A stretch of DNA of 64,000 nt from Pseudonocardia benzenivorans CB1190 (GCF_000196675.2 NC_015312.1:1488001-1552000); one strand, 5' to 3'; counted from the stretch's first letter, positions 16,601-24,284 are shown. Made by a program: numbers and translations. Notes: generated by a model from the letters alone, not told the origin.

Positions 16601-16993
16601 CCCTGCCTCCCGCCGTCGGGTTGCTCCGGACAGAGCAAACCATCAGCGGTGGGCGCTGCGCCAGCGGCCTGCGCCGTCCGGGCCCGCAACTCGTCGCGGA
16701 TCGAGTGTCCGCCGGTACCGACGATTCCGGAATTCGTTGTCCCGCTTCCCCTGCTAAGCGATCGCTTATTGTCGTATTGCGCTCCGCAGTGTCGCCGGAC
16801 AGCGGCGGATCCCGCCCGTGCGACGCGGTCGTCGCCGGATCGACACAGCTCAACGAGTCCGTCGGTCGTCGGCGGCGAGCATGCAGGATCACGCAGATCC
16901 GCCGCAGGAACGCAACTAACGGACCCGGCGCGCGGTCCGTAGGGTTTCGCGTCACCGACACGCTGCCCACCAATGAGGCTCGGGAGCAGGTTC
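16601..16993. promoter_or_regulatory. 393-bp divergent control region, araC / SDIMO operon
   Basis: No gene visible. It contains an AT-rich island (16722-16780) with two palindromes: ATTCCGGAAT (16724-16733) and the perfect 14-mer TAAGCGATCGCTTA (16755-16768). Closer to the operon are GGATC/GATCC (16886-16900) and GGACC/GGTCC (16921-16938) dyads. These are candidate sites for AraC and for a second, symmetric-site regulator. No sigma-54 -24/-12 element was found. Confidence 0.5.
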
Positions 16994-18016
16994 ATGTCAC
17001 CACGATTGTTGTTCCTCGTTTCCAGTGCCCGGGAAATCGTTCTTGCCGACGGCAGGGCGCACGTCACCGGGTACTTCGCCGACGAGGCACTGACCCCCTA
17101 CCGCAGGTTCGCCGACGCGGGTGTCGAGGTCGTCGTCGCGACCCCGGACGGTCGACCGCCACTCGCCGATCCATATGGGCTCGAGCCGTTCTTCCACTAC
17201 GTCGACGAGGACCAGGACTTCCTCGGCACGGTCGTCCGTTCGTTCCACCACGACGTCGACGACATCCGGGTCACTCTGCATCACCTGACCGAGCTGGACC
17301 TCGCCGCGTCGCGCCGGATCTTCCTCGCCCTCACCGAGGCCGGGCTCCCCGCCGACGAGGCACGCGCCCGGGTCAACCGCGCAGCGAAGATCGCCTGGCA
17401 ACGGGACCGCCGACTGGGCCCGGTGCTCGTCGAGGAGGGGCTTGCCACGCCGCTCGGTCCCGAGCAGATCGGCGCGCTGGTCGCCGATACCGAGGCGGCC
17501 GCGCGAGCCGAGGCTGCCGACATCGCCGCGGCGCTCGCCGAGCTGCCGGGCTTCCGCGCACCTGCCGACCTGTCCGCAATGACCGACGCGGAGCTGGCGG
17601 GGTTCGACGCCGTGTTCGTCCCCGGTGGCCACGGCCCGATGGCCGACCTGGCCGACAACCCCGATGTCGGGCGGTTGCTCGGGATCCTCCAGGAGAAACA
17701 GGCCACCGTCGCCGCACTCTGTCACGGACCGGCCGCGTTGCTGGCGGCGGGCGGTCGCGAAGACGGGCAATGGCTGTTCGAGGGATACCGGCTGACGTGC
17801 TTCACCGACGAGGAGGAGGACCAGACCAGGCCGGGTTCGGTCGGGATGCCCTGGATGGTCGACACCGCTCTCAAGAACTGCGGCGCCGTGCTCGACGACG
17901 CGCCGGCGGCCTGGACATCCCACGTCGTCGTCGACCGCAACCTCGTGACCGGCCAGAACCCGATGTCGGCCGATGCTGTCGCCGACGCCGTCCTCAAGTC
18001 GTTGGAGGTGCTCTGA
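16994..18016 (+). CDS. DJ-1/PfpI-superfamily protein with a ~100-residue insertion, first gene of the SDIMO operon
   Basis: 340 residues from ATG at 16994, preceded by GGGAG; an ATG at 16973 is possible but lacks an RBS. Hsp31-like DJ-1/PfpI fold: TGYFADE (Glu31) early, FVPGGHGPMADL at 208-219, and the nucleophile elbow ALCHGPAALL with Cys243-His244. Between residues about 75 and 190 sits a helical Ala/Glu/Arg-rich segment absent from ordinary 220-230-residue members. Family roles include deglycase, glyoxalase III and chaperone activity, so detoxifying reactive carbonyls or epoxide products of the monooxygenase is plausible. One base separates its stop from the next gene. Confidence 0.8.
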   Translation: MSPRLLFLVSSAREIVLADGRAHVTGYFADEALTPYRRFADAGVEVVVATPDGRPPLADPYGLEPFFHYVDEDQDFLGTVVRSFHHDVDDIRVTLHHLTELDLAASRRIFLALTEAGLPADEARARVNRAAKIAWQRDRRLGPVLVEEGLATPLGPEQIGALVADTEAAARAEAADIAAALAELPGFRAPADLSAMTDAELAGFDAVFVPGGHGPMADLADNPDVGRLLGILQEKQATVAALCHGPAALLAAGGREDGQWLFEGYRLTCFTDEEEDQTRPGSVGMPWMVDTALKNCGAVLDDAPAAWTSHVVVDRNLVTGQNPMSADAVADAVLKSLEVL

Positions 18017-18017
18017 G

Positions 18018-18449
18018 ATGGCGGCGGGCGCGGGTGCGGTGGTGGCGGCCTTCCTCTCCGCCGTCGCCGACCACGACCTCGACCGGGCGTTCGCGCTGGT
18101 CGCCGACGACGCCGACGTGCGCCTACCGGCCGCCGGGGTGAACGGGGGCGCCGCCGCGGCACGCGGGTTCCTGCACGCCACCCTCACCGCGTTCCCGGAC
18201 CTCACGGTACGGACCCGGCGCACCGTCGTGGCCCGGGACGGCACCGTCGTCGTCGAGCTGACGATGGAAGGCACCCAGGCGGGGGACTACCTCGGCGTCG
18301 TGAACCAGGAGAAGCACCTCGACGTCGACGAGGGCTGGTTGTTCCGGGTGCGCGACGGGCGGATCACTGCGATCCACGGCTACTGGTGCCAGAACCAGGT
18401 GTACCGCCGGCTGGCGGTCAGACGCCTCGACCAACCGGCCATCGTCTGA
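18018..18449 (+). CDS. NTF2-like/SnoaL-type small protein 1
   Basis: 143 residues, ATG at 18018 directly after the DJ-1-like gene's stop. NTF2-like cone fold: N-terminal helix VVAAFLSAVADHDLDRAFALV, then VRLPAAGVNGG, LTAFPDLTV, and a C-terminal WLFRVRDGRITAIHGYW. SnoaL/limonene-epoxide-hydrolase-like superfamily, whose members cyclise polyketides, hydrolyse epoxides, isomerise steroids or only bind ligand. Next to an oxygenase able to make epoxides, an epoxide hydrolase or product-binding role is attractive but unproven. The second NTF2-like gene follows within 13 bases. Confidence 0.78.
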   Translation: MAAGAGAVVAAFLSAVADHDLDRAFALVADDADVRLPAAGVNGGAAAARGFLHATLTAFPDLTVRTRRTVVARDGTVVVELTMEGTQAGDYLGVVNQEKHLDVDEGWLFRVRDGRITAIHGYWCQNQVYRRLAVRRLDQPAIV

Positions 18450-18461
18450 GGGAGCCACGAC

Positions 18462-18962
18462 ATGACGCTGGACACGACACCCGATGTGACCGGGTCCGAC
18501 GCGACGAACGTGACCTCCGGACGGACCCCTGGTGCGGTGGTGACCGCTTTCTTCGACGCCTACCGCCGCCACGACGTCGACGGCATGGTCGATCTCTGCA
18601 GCGACAACGCGGAGTTCAGCTACGTCCCGTTCGAGGCGTGGGGCAAGCAGCGGGTGCTGCGCGGTGACGGCAAGGTCCGCACCATCGGCAAGGCGATCTG
18701 GGCGGGCCTGATCCACGCCTTCCCCGATCTCACCGTCGACGTGCACGCGATCGCAGAGAGCGCGACGGGCGACGTCGTCGCCGAGGTGACGATCGGCGGC
18801 ACCCAGGCACTGCCGTGGGGTGCCATCGCCAACCGCGGCCGGCACTACGACGAGCCCCACCTGTTCGTCTTCAGGGTCGCCGACGGGGCCGTCGACGGCA
18901 TCACGGCCTACTGGGACGGCGCCGGGATCAGCCGCCAGCTCGGCCATCTCGAGGTGGACTGA
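18462..18962 (+). CDS. NTF2-like/SnoaL-type small protein 2
   Basis: 166 residues from ATG at 18462, GGGAG RBS. The same fold as the preceding protein (VVTAFFDAYRRHDVDGMVDLCSDNAEF, HAFPDLTVDVHAI, LFVFRVADGAVDGITAYWD; abridged) with a 24-residue polar N-terminal extension. The pair is clearly homologous but diverged, so they may form a heteromer or act on successive products. It ends 16 bases before the hydroxylase gene with a GGAAAGGGA site between them. Confidence 0.78.
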   Translation: MTLDTTPDVTGSDATNVTSGRTPGAVVTAFFDAYRRHDVDGMVDLCSDNAEFSYVPFEAWGKQRVLRGDGKVRTIGKAIWAGLIHAFPDLTVDVHAIAESATGDVVAEVTIGGTQALPWGAIANRGRHYDEPHLFVFRVADGAVDGITAYWDGAGISRQLGHLEVD

Positions 18963-18978
18963 GCGGAAAGGGACAACA

Positions 18979-20505
18979 ATGACGTTGCTCAAGCGCGAGG
19001 AATGGCAGCACCTCGTCCGGGACGTCGACTGGACGTACTCCTACGTCGACGACGAGGCGGTGTACCCGGAATGGCTGTCCGGGACCGGGAAGGTGCCGCG
19101 TGCGGCCTGGCGGACCTGGGAGGAGGACTACAAGGTCTCCTATCCCGAGTACGTCTCCACCCAGCGGGAGAAGGAGACCGCCGCGTACGCGGTGAAGGCG
19201 GCGCTGCAGCGGTCGAACGCCTTCGACGAGTTGTCCGAGGGCTGGAAGTCCTCGACGAAGATGCACTACGGCGGCGTCGCGCTCGTCGAGTTCGAGGCCG
19301 TCCTCGGCGAGCTCAAGATGGCGCGGTTCGGGTTGAACCCGGCGTGGCGCAACATGGCCGCCTTCGGCGCGCTCGACGAGATCCGGCACGCCCAGATCAC
19401 GATGTTCTTCGGTCACGAGTTCGTCGGGCGTGATCCGCAGTACGACTGGACCCAGAAGATGTTCCACACCAACGACTGGGTCGCCATCTCGCTGCGCTCG
19501 CTGTTCGACTCGATGATGGTGACCAACAACGTGGTGGACCTGGCCATCCAGCTGCCGCTCACGTTCGAGACAGGGTTCACGAACCTTCAGTTCGTGGCGC
19601 TGTCGGCGGACGCGCTGGAGTCCGGGGACGTGAACTTCGCCAATATGATCAGCTCGATCCAGACCGACGAGGCACGGCACGCTCAGCAGGGCGGCCCGAC
19701 GCTGGAGATTCTGGTCGAGCACGACCCCGTTCGTGCCCAGTGGGTGATCGACAAGGCGTTCTGGGGGTCGGCCCGTGCGTTCGCGGCGTTGACCGGCCCG
19801 GCCATGGACTACTACACCCCCGTCGAGCACCGGAAGCAGTCCTACCGGGAGTTCATGGAGGAATGGATCATCGACCAGTTCATCCGGACGATCGAGGACT
19901 ACGGGCTGCGCCGGCCCTGGTTCTGGGACGAGTTCATGAAGGGACTCGACACCTGGCACCACGCGCTGCACATGGGCCTGTGGTTCTGGCGGCCGACGAT
20001 CTGGTGGCGTCCGACCGCCGCGGTGACCAAGGCCGACCGCGAGTGGCTGCAGGAGAAGTACCCCAACTGGGAAGCCGTCTACGGCGACAAGTGGGACGTG
20101 ATCATCGACGCGGTCAACGCCGGCAACGTCGAGGCGACGCTGCCGGAGACCCTGCCCTGGCTCTGCAGCCTGTGCCACCTGCCCTGCTGCAACGCCACCC
20201 TCGGCCGCGACGGCAGATGGCGGGTCCGTGACCACTCGCTCACCCACAACGGGGTCACCTATCACTTCTGCACCAACGGCTGCCGCCAGATCTGGTGGAA
20301 GGACAAGGACACCCTCAACAGCCCCACGGTGATCGACCGGTTCCTGGCCGGGGAGATCCAGCCGATGGACGTCGGCGGGATCCTCAACTACATGGGGCTG
20401 ACCCCGGACGTGATGGGCGACGACCCCGACTACGCCTGGGCGGCCGAGTACCGCGACCGCGTCACGACGACGCCGCTACAGGTGGCGGGAGGTGCGCAGG
20501 CGTGA
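18979..20505 (+). CDS. Soluble diiron monooxygenase, hydroxylase alpha subunit (toluene-4-monooxygenase TmoA-like)
   Basis: 508 residues from ATG at 18979. This is the catalytic subunit that binds the carboxylate-bridged diiron centre. All ligands are present at the same numbers as in TmoA: Glu104, Glu134 and His137 (DEIRH), Glu197, Glu231 and His234 (DEARH). The gating Thr201 and Gln228 are kept, as are Phe176, Phe196 and Phe205. Two pocket positions differ: Val100 and Val103 in place of TmoA Ile100 and Gly103. The C-terminus carries a Cys-rich YHS-like domain (CSLCHLPCC ... YHFCTNGCRQIW). Group 2 SDIMOs hydroxylate aromatics or epoxidise alkenes, including isoprene. Substrate cannot be fixed from sequence. 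Confidence 0.95.
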   Translation: MTLLKREEWQHLVRDVDWTYSYVDDEAVYPEWLSGTGKVPRAAWRTWEEDYKVSYPEYVSTQREKETAAYAVKAALQRSNAFDELSEGWKSSTKMHYGGVALVEFEAVLGELKMARFGLNPAWRNMAAFGALDEIRHAQITMFFGHEFVGRDPQYDWTQKMFHTNDWVAISLRSLFDSMMVTNNVVDLAIQLPLTFETGFTNLQFVALSADALESGDVNFANMISSIQTDEARHAQQGGPTLEILVEHDPVRAQWVIDKAFWGSARAFAALTGPAMDYYTPVEHRKQSYREFMEEWIIDQFIRTIEDYGLRRPWFWDEFMKGLDTWHHALHMGLWFWRPTIWWRPTAAVTKADREWLQEKYPNWEAVYGDKWDVIIDAVNAGNVEATLPETLPWLCSLCHLPCCNATLGRDGRWRVRDHSLTHNGVTYHFCTNGCRQIWWKDKDTLNSPTVIDRFLAGEIQPMDVGGILNYMGLTPDVMGDDPDYAWAAEYRDRVTTTPLQVAGGAQA

Positions 20506-20780
20506 GCGAGTCCGTCACGGACGCCGCCGAGCCTCAGCTCGTCCCGGTGAACGCCATCTTCCACACCGACTTCGTGCAGATCCTCGTGCCCGTGACGACC
20601 GCGGACACCATCGCCGAGGTCGCCGAGAAGGTCGCCTACCACGTCGAGGGCCGCCGGGTGCACAAGCAGGACGCGCCCAAGGTCGTCTTCCACGGTGGGC
20701 GACGGCTCGACCCGCGGCTCACCGTGGCCGACGCGGGCATCGGACCGCTCGACCACGTCCGCGTCGAGTACGACGTCTGA
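20502..20780 (+). CDS. Hydroxylase gamma subunit (TmoB-like)
   Basis: 92 residues, GTG at 20502 overlapping the alpha-subunit stop by 4 bases. It has the ubiquitin-like fold of TmoB: VPVNAIFHTDFVQILVPVTT at the start, a central helix TIAEVAEKVAYHVEG, and a C-terminal DHVRVEYDV. In T4MO it binds the alpha subunit of the (alpha-beta-gamma)2 hydroxylase. Length is close to TmoB (about 84), with a short N-terminal extension. Confidence 0.9.
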   Translation: MSESVTDAAEPQLVPVNAIFHTDFVQILVPVTTADTIAEVAEKVAYHVEGRRVHKQDAPKVVFHGGRRLDPRLTVADAGIGPLDHVRVEYDV

Positions 20781-20793
20781 AGGGGCGACCGAC

Positions 20794-21111
20794 ATGAACA
20801 ACGCGGTGGGCCCGGTGTTCCGGATGGGCGATGAGGTCGAGCTCGTCGTCGCGGCCATCGAGGACGACAACCCGGACACTGAGATCGAGGTGACCGACCG
20901 TGGCGCCTACGTCCGGGTCGAGGCGCCGGACCGGTTGCGCGTCACACAGGAGTCGCTGCGTCGCCACCTCGGCCCGACCTTCGAGATCCGGCAACTGCAG
21001 ACGATGCTCTCCGCGTTCAGCGGCCGCATCTCGACCACGAGCGAGGAAATCGTGTGGGAGTGGGGCGCGGGCCGTCGGGAGCGGCTGGCGCGGACAGGAG
21101 GCGAAGCATGA
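20794..21111 (+). CDS. Monooxygenase effector/coupling protein (MmoB/DmpM family, TmoD-like)
   Basis: 105 residues from ATG at 20794, 13 bases after the gamma gene. Cofactorless effector that docks on the hydroxylase, reshapes the active site and couples O2 activation to substrate. Family pattern is visible: GPVFRMGDEVELVVAAIEDD, then GAYVRVEAPDRLRVTQESL (conserved R-V-E...L), a helix TFEIRQLQTMLSAFSGRIS and EIVWEW at the end. Size equals TmoD (103). It overlaps the beta-subunit start by 4 bases. Confidence 0.93.
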   Translation: MNNAVGPVFRMGDEVELVVAAIEDDNPDTEIEVTDRGAYVRVEAPDRLRVTQESLRRHLGPTFEIRQLQTMLSAFSGRISTTSEEIVWEWGAGRRERLARTGGEA

Positions 21112-22115
21112 GCGGCGGTCCACGCAGGCGGCGGACCTGGAGCGCGTTCGGCGACGTGCGGCGGATGCCCAGCGACTACGAGGTGATGACCCACGACGCC
21201 AACTGGACCCTGCGGCCCAACCGGAAGGCGGCGTTCGAGCAGAACCCGTCGTCCCCGGCGAACCTCTGGTTCCACACCTACCGCGACGCCTCTCCCCTCC
21301 GGGTCGCCGAGTGGAACAAGTACCGCGACCCGGACCAGCTGGTGTATCGCACCTACGTCACGATGCAGTCCGACGCCGAGACCCGACTGGCCGGGGTCCT
21401 GGAGGAGTACGCCGCCGCCGGGGCGACCGAGGCGCTGTCCCCGGCGTGGGTGCGCACCCTCGCGACCGTGTTCACCCCGACGCGGTTCCCGCTGCACGCC
21501 CTGCAACAGATCGAGGCCTACGTCGGCCATCTGGCTCCGACCTCCTACATCACGACCGCCGCCGCCTTCTCGACGGCGGACCTGCTGCGCCGGGTGACCG
21601 CCGTCGCCTACCGGACCCGCGAGCTGGAGCTCACCCGACCCGGGAGCGGTGCGGGACAGCAGGAGCGGCAGATCTGGGAGACGGAGCCGGGATGGCAGGG
21701 CGTGCGCCGGCTGGTCGAGACGGCCCTGGTCGCCTACGACTGGGGCGAGGCGCACACCGCGCTCAACCTGGTGATCCTCCCGACGCTTGACGCGGTGCTG
21801 CTCGACGGGTTCCGGGAGCTCGCGCGGGACAACGGCGACGAGCTCACCTGGTTACTGCTGGGCAACCTGGCCGAGGACGCCCGGCGGCGCGATCGTTGGG
21901 CGGGCGAGGTCGCGGCGTTCGCCGTGCGTGAGCGGCCGGAGAACGCCGACGTGTTGCGACGCTGGATCGACCGCTGGTCACCGCGGGCCGACGACGCGGT
22001 CGCCGAGCTGGCGACGTTGCTGGAGACGCTTCCGGACCGGCCGTGCCCCGGGGGCGAGCTCCTCGGCGCGGCACGGGCCGCCCGACAGCAGTTGCTGGAC
22101 GGAGCGGGCCTCTAG
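21108..22115 (+). CDS. Hydroxylase beta subunit (TmoE-like)
   Basis: 335 residues, ATG at 21108 overlapping the effector gene by 4 bases. The ferritin-like beta subunit of SDIMOs lacks the diiron ligands and supports the alpha dimer. Typical features: RRRTWSAFGDVRRMPSDYEVMTH at the N-terminus, WFHTYRDASPLRVAEWNKYRDP (abridged), VYRTYVTMQ, and YVGHLAPTSYITTAAAF. Size agrees with TmoE (about 307-330). In TmoABCDEF-type operons the Rieske gene lies before the effector; here it lies after this gene, past a 172-bp gap with an inverted repeat. Confidence 0.92.
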   Translation: MSGGPRRRRTWSAFGDVRRMPSDYEVMTHDANWTLRPNRKAAFEQNPSSPANLWFHTYRDASPLRVAEWNKYRDPDQLVYRTYVTMQSDAETRLAGVLEEYAAAGATEALSPAWVRTLATVFTPTRFPLHALQQIEAYVGHLAPTSYITTAAAFSTADLLRRVTAVAYRTRELELTRPGSGAGQQERQIWETEPGWQGVRRLVETALVAYDWGEAHTALNLVILPTLDAVLLDGFRELARDNGDELTWLLLGNLAEDARRRDRWAGEVAAFAVRERPENADVLRRWIDRWSPRADDAVAELATLLETLPDRPCPGGELLGAARAARQQLLDGAGL

Positions 22116-22120
22116 GGAGT

Positions 22121-22198
22121 GTCTGACGGATCGCCGTCGATGGGCTCGGTGATACGGGCCGTCCGGGCGCCGAGACCGCGGCGAGTGATCCGTCAGAC
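22121..22198. repeat. Inverted repeat inside the SDIMO operon
   Basis: In the only long gap (22116-22287) of the operon, perfect 12-bp arms GTCTGACGGATC (22121-22132) and GATCCGTCAGAC (22187-22198) enclose 54 GC-rich bases with a smaller internal hairpin. The stop of the beta gene lies just 5 bases to the left. Options: an intra-operon attenuator or RNA-processing stem setting lower expression of the electron-transfer genes, or a small terminal-inverted-repeat insertion (MITE-like). No flanking target duplication is obvious. Confidence 0.6.
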
Positions 22199-22287
22199 GC
22201 CCCCTCGGGCCCGCCCCGGGACCGATCCATCGCGGTGTCGACGGCCGTCGCATCCGGCCGCCGCACCGCTCCGCGAGAGGACGTGAC

Positions 22288-22644
22288 GTGGGTGCCGTGC
22301 CTGAGACGACCGCGGAGGGGTCCGCGACCGACAGCGTGGGCTCCTGGGCGAGAGCCCTCGACCTCGACGAGCTGTGGGAGGGCGAGATGACGGCCGTCAC
22401 CGTCGGCGCGACCAGCGTGCTGCTGGTCAACGTCGACGGACAGGTCCGCGCCTACGTCAATCGCTGCCCGCACCAGGAGTGGGCTCTCGACGAGGGCGAC
22501 CTCGACGGCCGGACCCTCACGTGCAGCCGACACCTGTGGGAGTTCGACGTGCTCTCCGGCGAGGGCATCAACCCCGACAACTGCCGGCTCACGGGGTTGG
22601 ACTGCCGCGTCGAGGACGGGGCGGTCCTCGTCCGGGCGGGCTGA
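22288..22644 (+). CDS. Rieske-type [2Fe-2S] ferredoxin (TmoC-like)
   Basis: 118 residues, GTG at 22288 with a GAGAGG site. Electron carrier between reductase and hydroxylase. The Rieske motif is complete: Cys60-Pro-His62 and Cys79-Ser-Arg-His82 (CPH...CSRH) with the 16-residue spacing found in T4moC. An acidic/Ser-rich N-terminal extension of about 15 residues is absent from T4moC. It is followed by the reductase gene after 3 bases. Confidence 0.93.
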   Translation: MGAVPETTAEGSATDSVGSWARALDLDELWEGEMTAVTVGATSVLLVNVDGQVRAYVNRCPHQEWALDEGDLDGRTLTCSRHLWEFDVLSGEGINPDNCRLTGLDCRVEDGAVLVRAG

Positions 22645-22647
22645 GTG

Positions 22648-23880
22648 ATGCGCCGGGAAAGGATCGTGCTCGTGGGCGCGGGGCGGGCTGCGGCCGCCGC
22701 GGCGGCCACGTTGCGCCGGGAGGGCTTCGACGGCGATCTCGTCGTCGTCGGCGACGAGCCGCACCCGCCGTACCGACGGCCCCCGCTGTCCAAGGCGTGG
22801 GACGGTGCGGCGCCGTGCGTCGACGACCTGCTGGTTCGCGACGCCGAGTGGTACGGCACGAACGCGGTCGAGCTGATCACAGGCACCCGCGCCGTTGCGC
22901 TGGACTGTGCGAGCCGGCAGCTGACGCTCGCCGACGGCGCCCGGCTCGGCTACGACCGGCTCCTGCTGGCAACGGGTGGCCGGCCCCGGCGCCTGCCCGG
23001 CGTGCGCGGCGACCGCATCCATCATCTGCGTACCGTCGCGGACGCCGCGGCGTTGCGCGAGCAGCTCGCCGGCGACGGCCCGCTGGTCGTGCTCGGCGGT
23101 GGGTTCCTGGGCTGCGAGGTCGCTGCCGCGGCCCGCGCATCGGGCGTCGAGGTCACGATCGTGGAGATGGCACCGACCCTGTTGTCCCGGGCGGTGAGCC
23201 CCGAGCTCGGTGAACTCTTCGCCGCGCTGCACAGGTCGCGGGGGGTGACGGTGCTGACCGGTGAGCGGGTCGACTCGGTGGTCCAGGCCGGCGACCAGGT
23301 CGTCGTGCGCACCTGCGCCCAGGTGCTCGAGTGCGCGGCGCTGCTGGTCGCGATCGGGATCTCGCGGTCCACCGAGCTCCTGTCGGGCACCCCGGTGGCC
23401 TGTGACGACGGCGTGCTCGTCGACGAGTTCGCCGCGACGTCGGTTCCCGGTGTGTACGCGGCGGGCGACGTGGCCGCCGCACACCATCCGCGGTACGGCA
23501 GGCGGGTGCGCGTCGAGCACGACGACAACGCCGTCCGGCAGGCGACCGTCGCCGCCCGCAACATGCTCGGTGCCCGCGACGTCTACGACGACCCGCACTG
23601 GTTCTGGTCCGACCAGTTCGAGCACAACCTGCAGATGGTCGGCTCGCCCGAGGGACACGACCGGTCCGTCGTCCGCGGCTCCCCCGGGGAGGGCGCGTTC
23701 TCGGTCTTCCACCTGCGGGGCGACCGGCTGGTCTCCGTGCTGGCGTTCGACCGCGGCCGCGACGTCGTCACCGGGCGCAAGCTCGTCGCCGCCGGGGCCA
23801 CCGTCGCGGCCGAGCAGCTCGAGGACGACGCGGTCGACCTGCGCCGGCTGTTGCGCCGGCAGGGGGGACGGCCATCGTGA
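22648..23880 (+). CDS. NAD(P)H:ferredoxin reductase, BphA4/RubB-like FAD enzyme
   Basis: 410 residues, ATG at 22648 (a GTG just before it also fits). The N-terminal FAD Rossmann motif (GAGRAAAAAA), second NAD-binding GGGFLGCEVAAAARASG, TSVPGVYAAGD, and a C-terminal reductase domain (HWFWSDQFEHNLQMVG) identify it as an oxygenase-coupled NAD reductase. T4MO and isoprene monooxygenase instead use a TmoF/IsoF type with an N-terminal plant ferredoxin domain fused to FNR, so this cluster has a different electron-entry module. It probably reduces the Rieske protein encoded just before it. Confidence 0.92.
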   Translation: MRRERIVLVGAGRAAAAAAATLRREGFDGDLVVVGDEPHPPYRRPPLSKAWDGAAPCVDDLLVRDAEWYGTNAVELITGTRAVALDCASRQLTLADGARLGYDRLLLATGGRPRRLPGVRGDRIHHLRTVADAAALREQLAGDGPLVVLGGGFLGCEVAAAARASGVEVTIVEMAPTLLSRAVSPELGELFAALHRSRGVTVLTGERVDSVVQAGDQVVVRTCAQVLECAALLVAIGISRSTELLSGTPVACDDGVLVDEFAATSVPGVYAAGDVAAAHHPRYGRRVRVEHDDNAVRQATVAARNMLGARDVYDDPHWFWSDQFEHNLQMVGSPEGHDRSVVRGSPGEGAFSVFHLRGDRLVSVLAFDRGRDVVTGRKLVAAGATVAAEQLEDDAVDLRRLLRRQGGRPS

Positions 23881-24254
23881 TGGAGGTCGAGCACACCACG
23901 GGTCGGGTGACGGCCCGGTCCACACAGGCCCGGGTCGCCGCGGACGTCGCGCGACGCGCGCTCGACCGGGTCGAGGGCATGGCCGCGACCGACGCGGTGC
24001 AGTCGCTGACCTTCTCCGCCGGCCACCTCTGCGAACCCGTCGCCCGTCTCATCGACGCCGCCCTCGCACACGCCACCCGGGTACTGCACGTGCCCGCGGC
24101 GCTGTGCGTCGTCGAGTCGGGCGAGGTCGGGGAAGGGGAGACGGTGGTCCGGGTGCGACGCCAGGCCCACGGGCTGGCCACCTGGATCACCACCCGGACG
24201 ACGTCGATCACGGTCGTGCTGAGCGTCCCGATACTGCACTCGGTCAGCGCCTGA
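23880..24254 (+). CDS. Ribosomal protein uL22-like accessory protein of the SDIMO operon
   Basis: 124 residues, ATG at 23880 overlapping the reductase stop. From residue about 12 to 114 it can be laid without gaps on bacterial ribosomal protein L22: ARVAADVARRALDRVEG matches the RVxPxKARxVxDxIRG helix, EPVARLIDAALAHA the PVxKxIxSAxANA helix, and RTTSITVV the C-terminal RTSHITVV strand. Basic residues of the L22 rRNA-binding surface and of the long beta-hairpin are largely lost (the hairpin reads TVVRVRRQAHGLATWITTRT). It is shorter than actinobacterial L22, without the Lys/Ala tail. A repurposed, non-ribosomal paralogue is inferred; a role in assembly or translation of the oxygenase is speculation. 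Confidence 0.7.
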   Translation: MEVEHTTGRVTARSTQARVAADVARRALDRVEGMAATDAVQSLTFSAGHLCEPVARLIDAALAHATRVLHVPAALCVVESGEVGEGETVVRVRRQAHGLATWITTRTTSITVVLSVPILHSVSA

Positions 24255-24284
24255 GCAGCCCGTATTCGTATCGAGGAGGAACGA

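Noticed and set aside
16601..16993. Sigma-54 promoter for the SDIMO operon
   Set aside because: No GG-N10-GC element at suitable distance and the regulator is AraC, not an NtrC-type activator.
22116..22287. Insertion sequence
   Set aside because: No transposase, and only about 80 bp between the ends; at most a MITE-like or regulatory repeat.
23880..24254. Being the genuine ribosomal protein L22 gene
   Set aside because: No S10-operon neighbours, basic rRNA-contact residues and the Lys/Ala-rich tail are missing, and it overlaps an oxygenase reductase gene. A paralogue is more likely.
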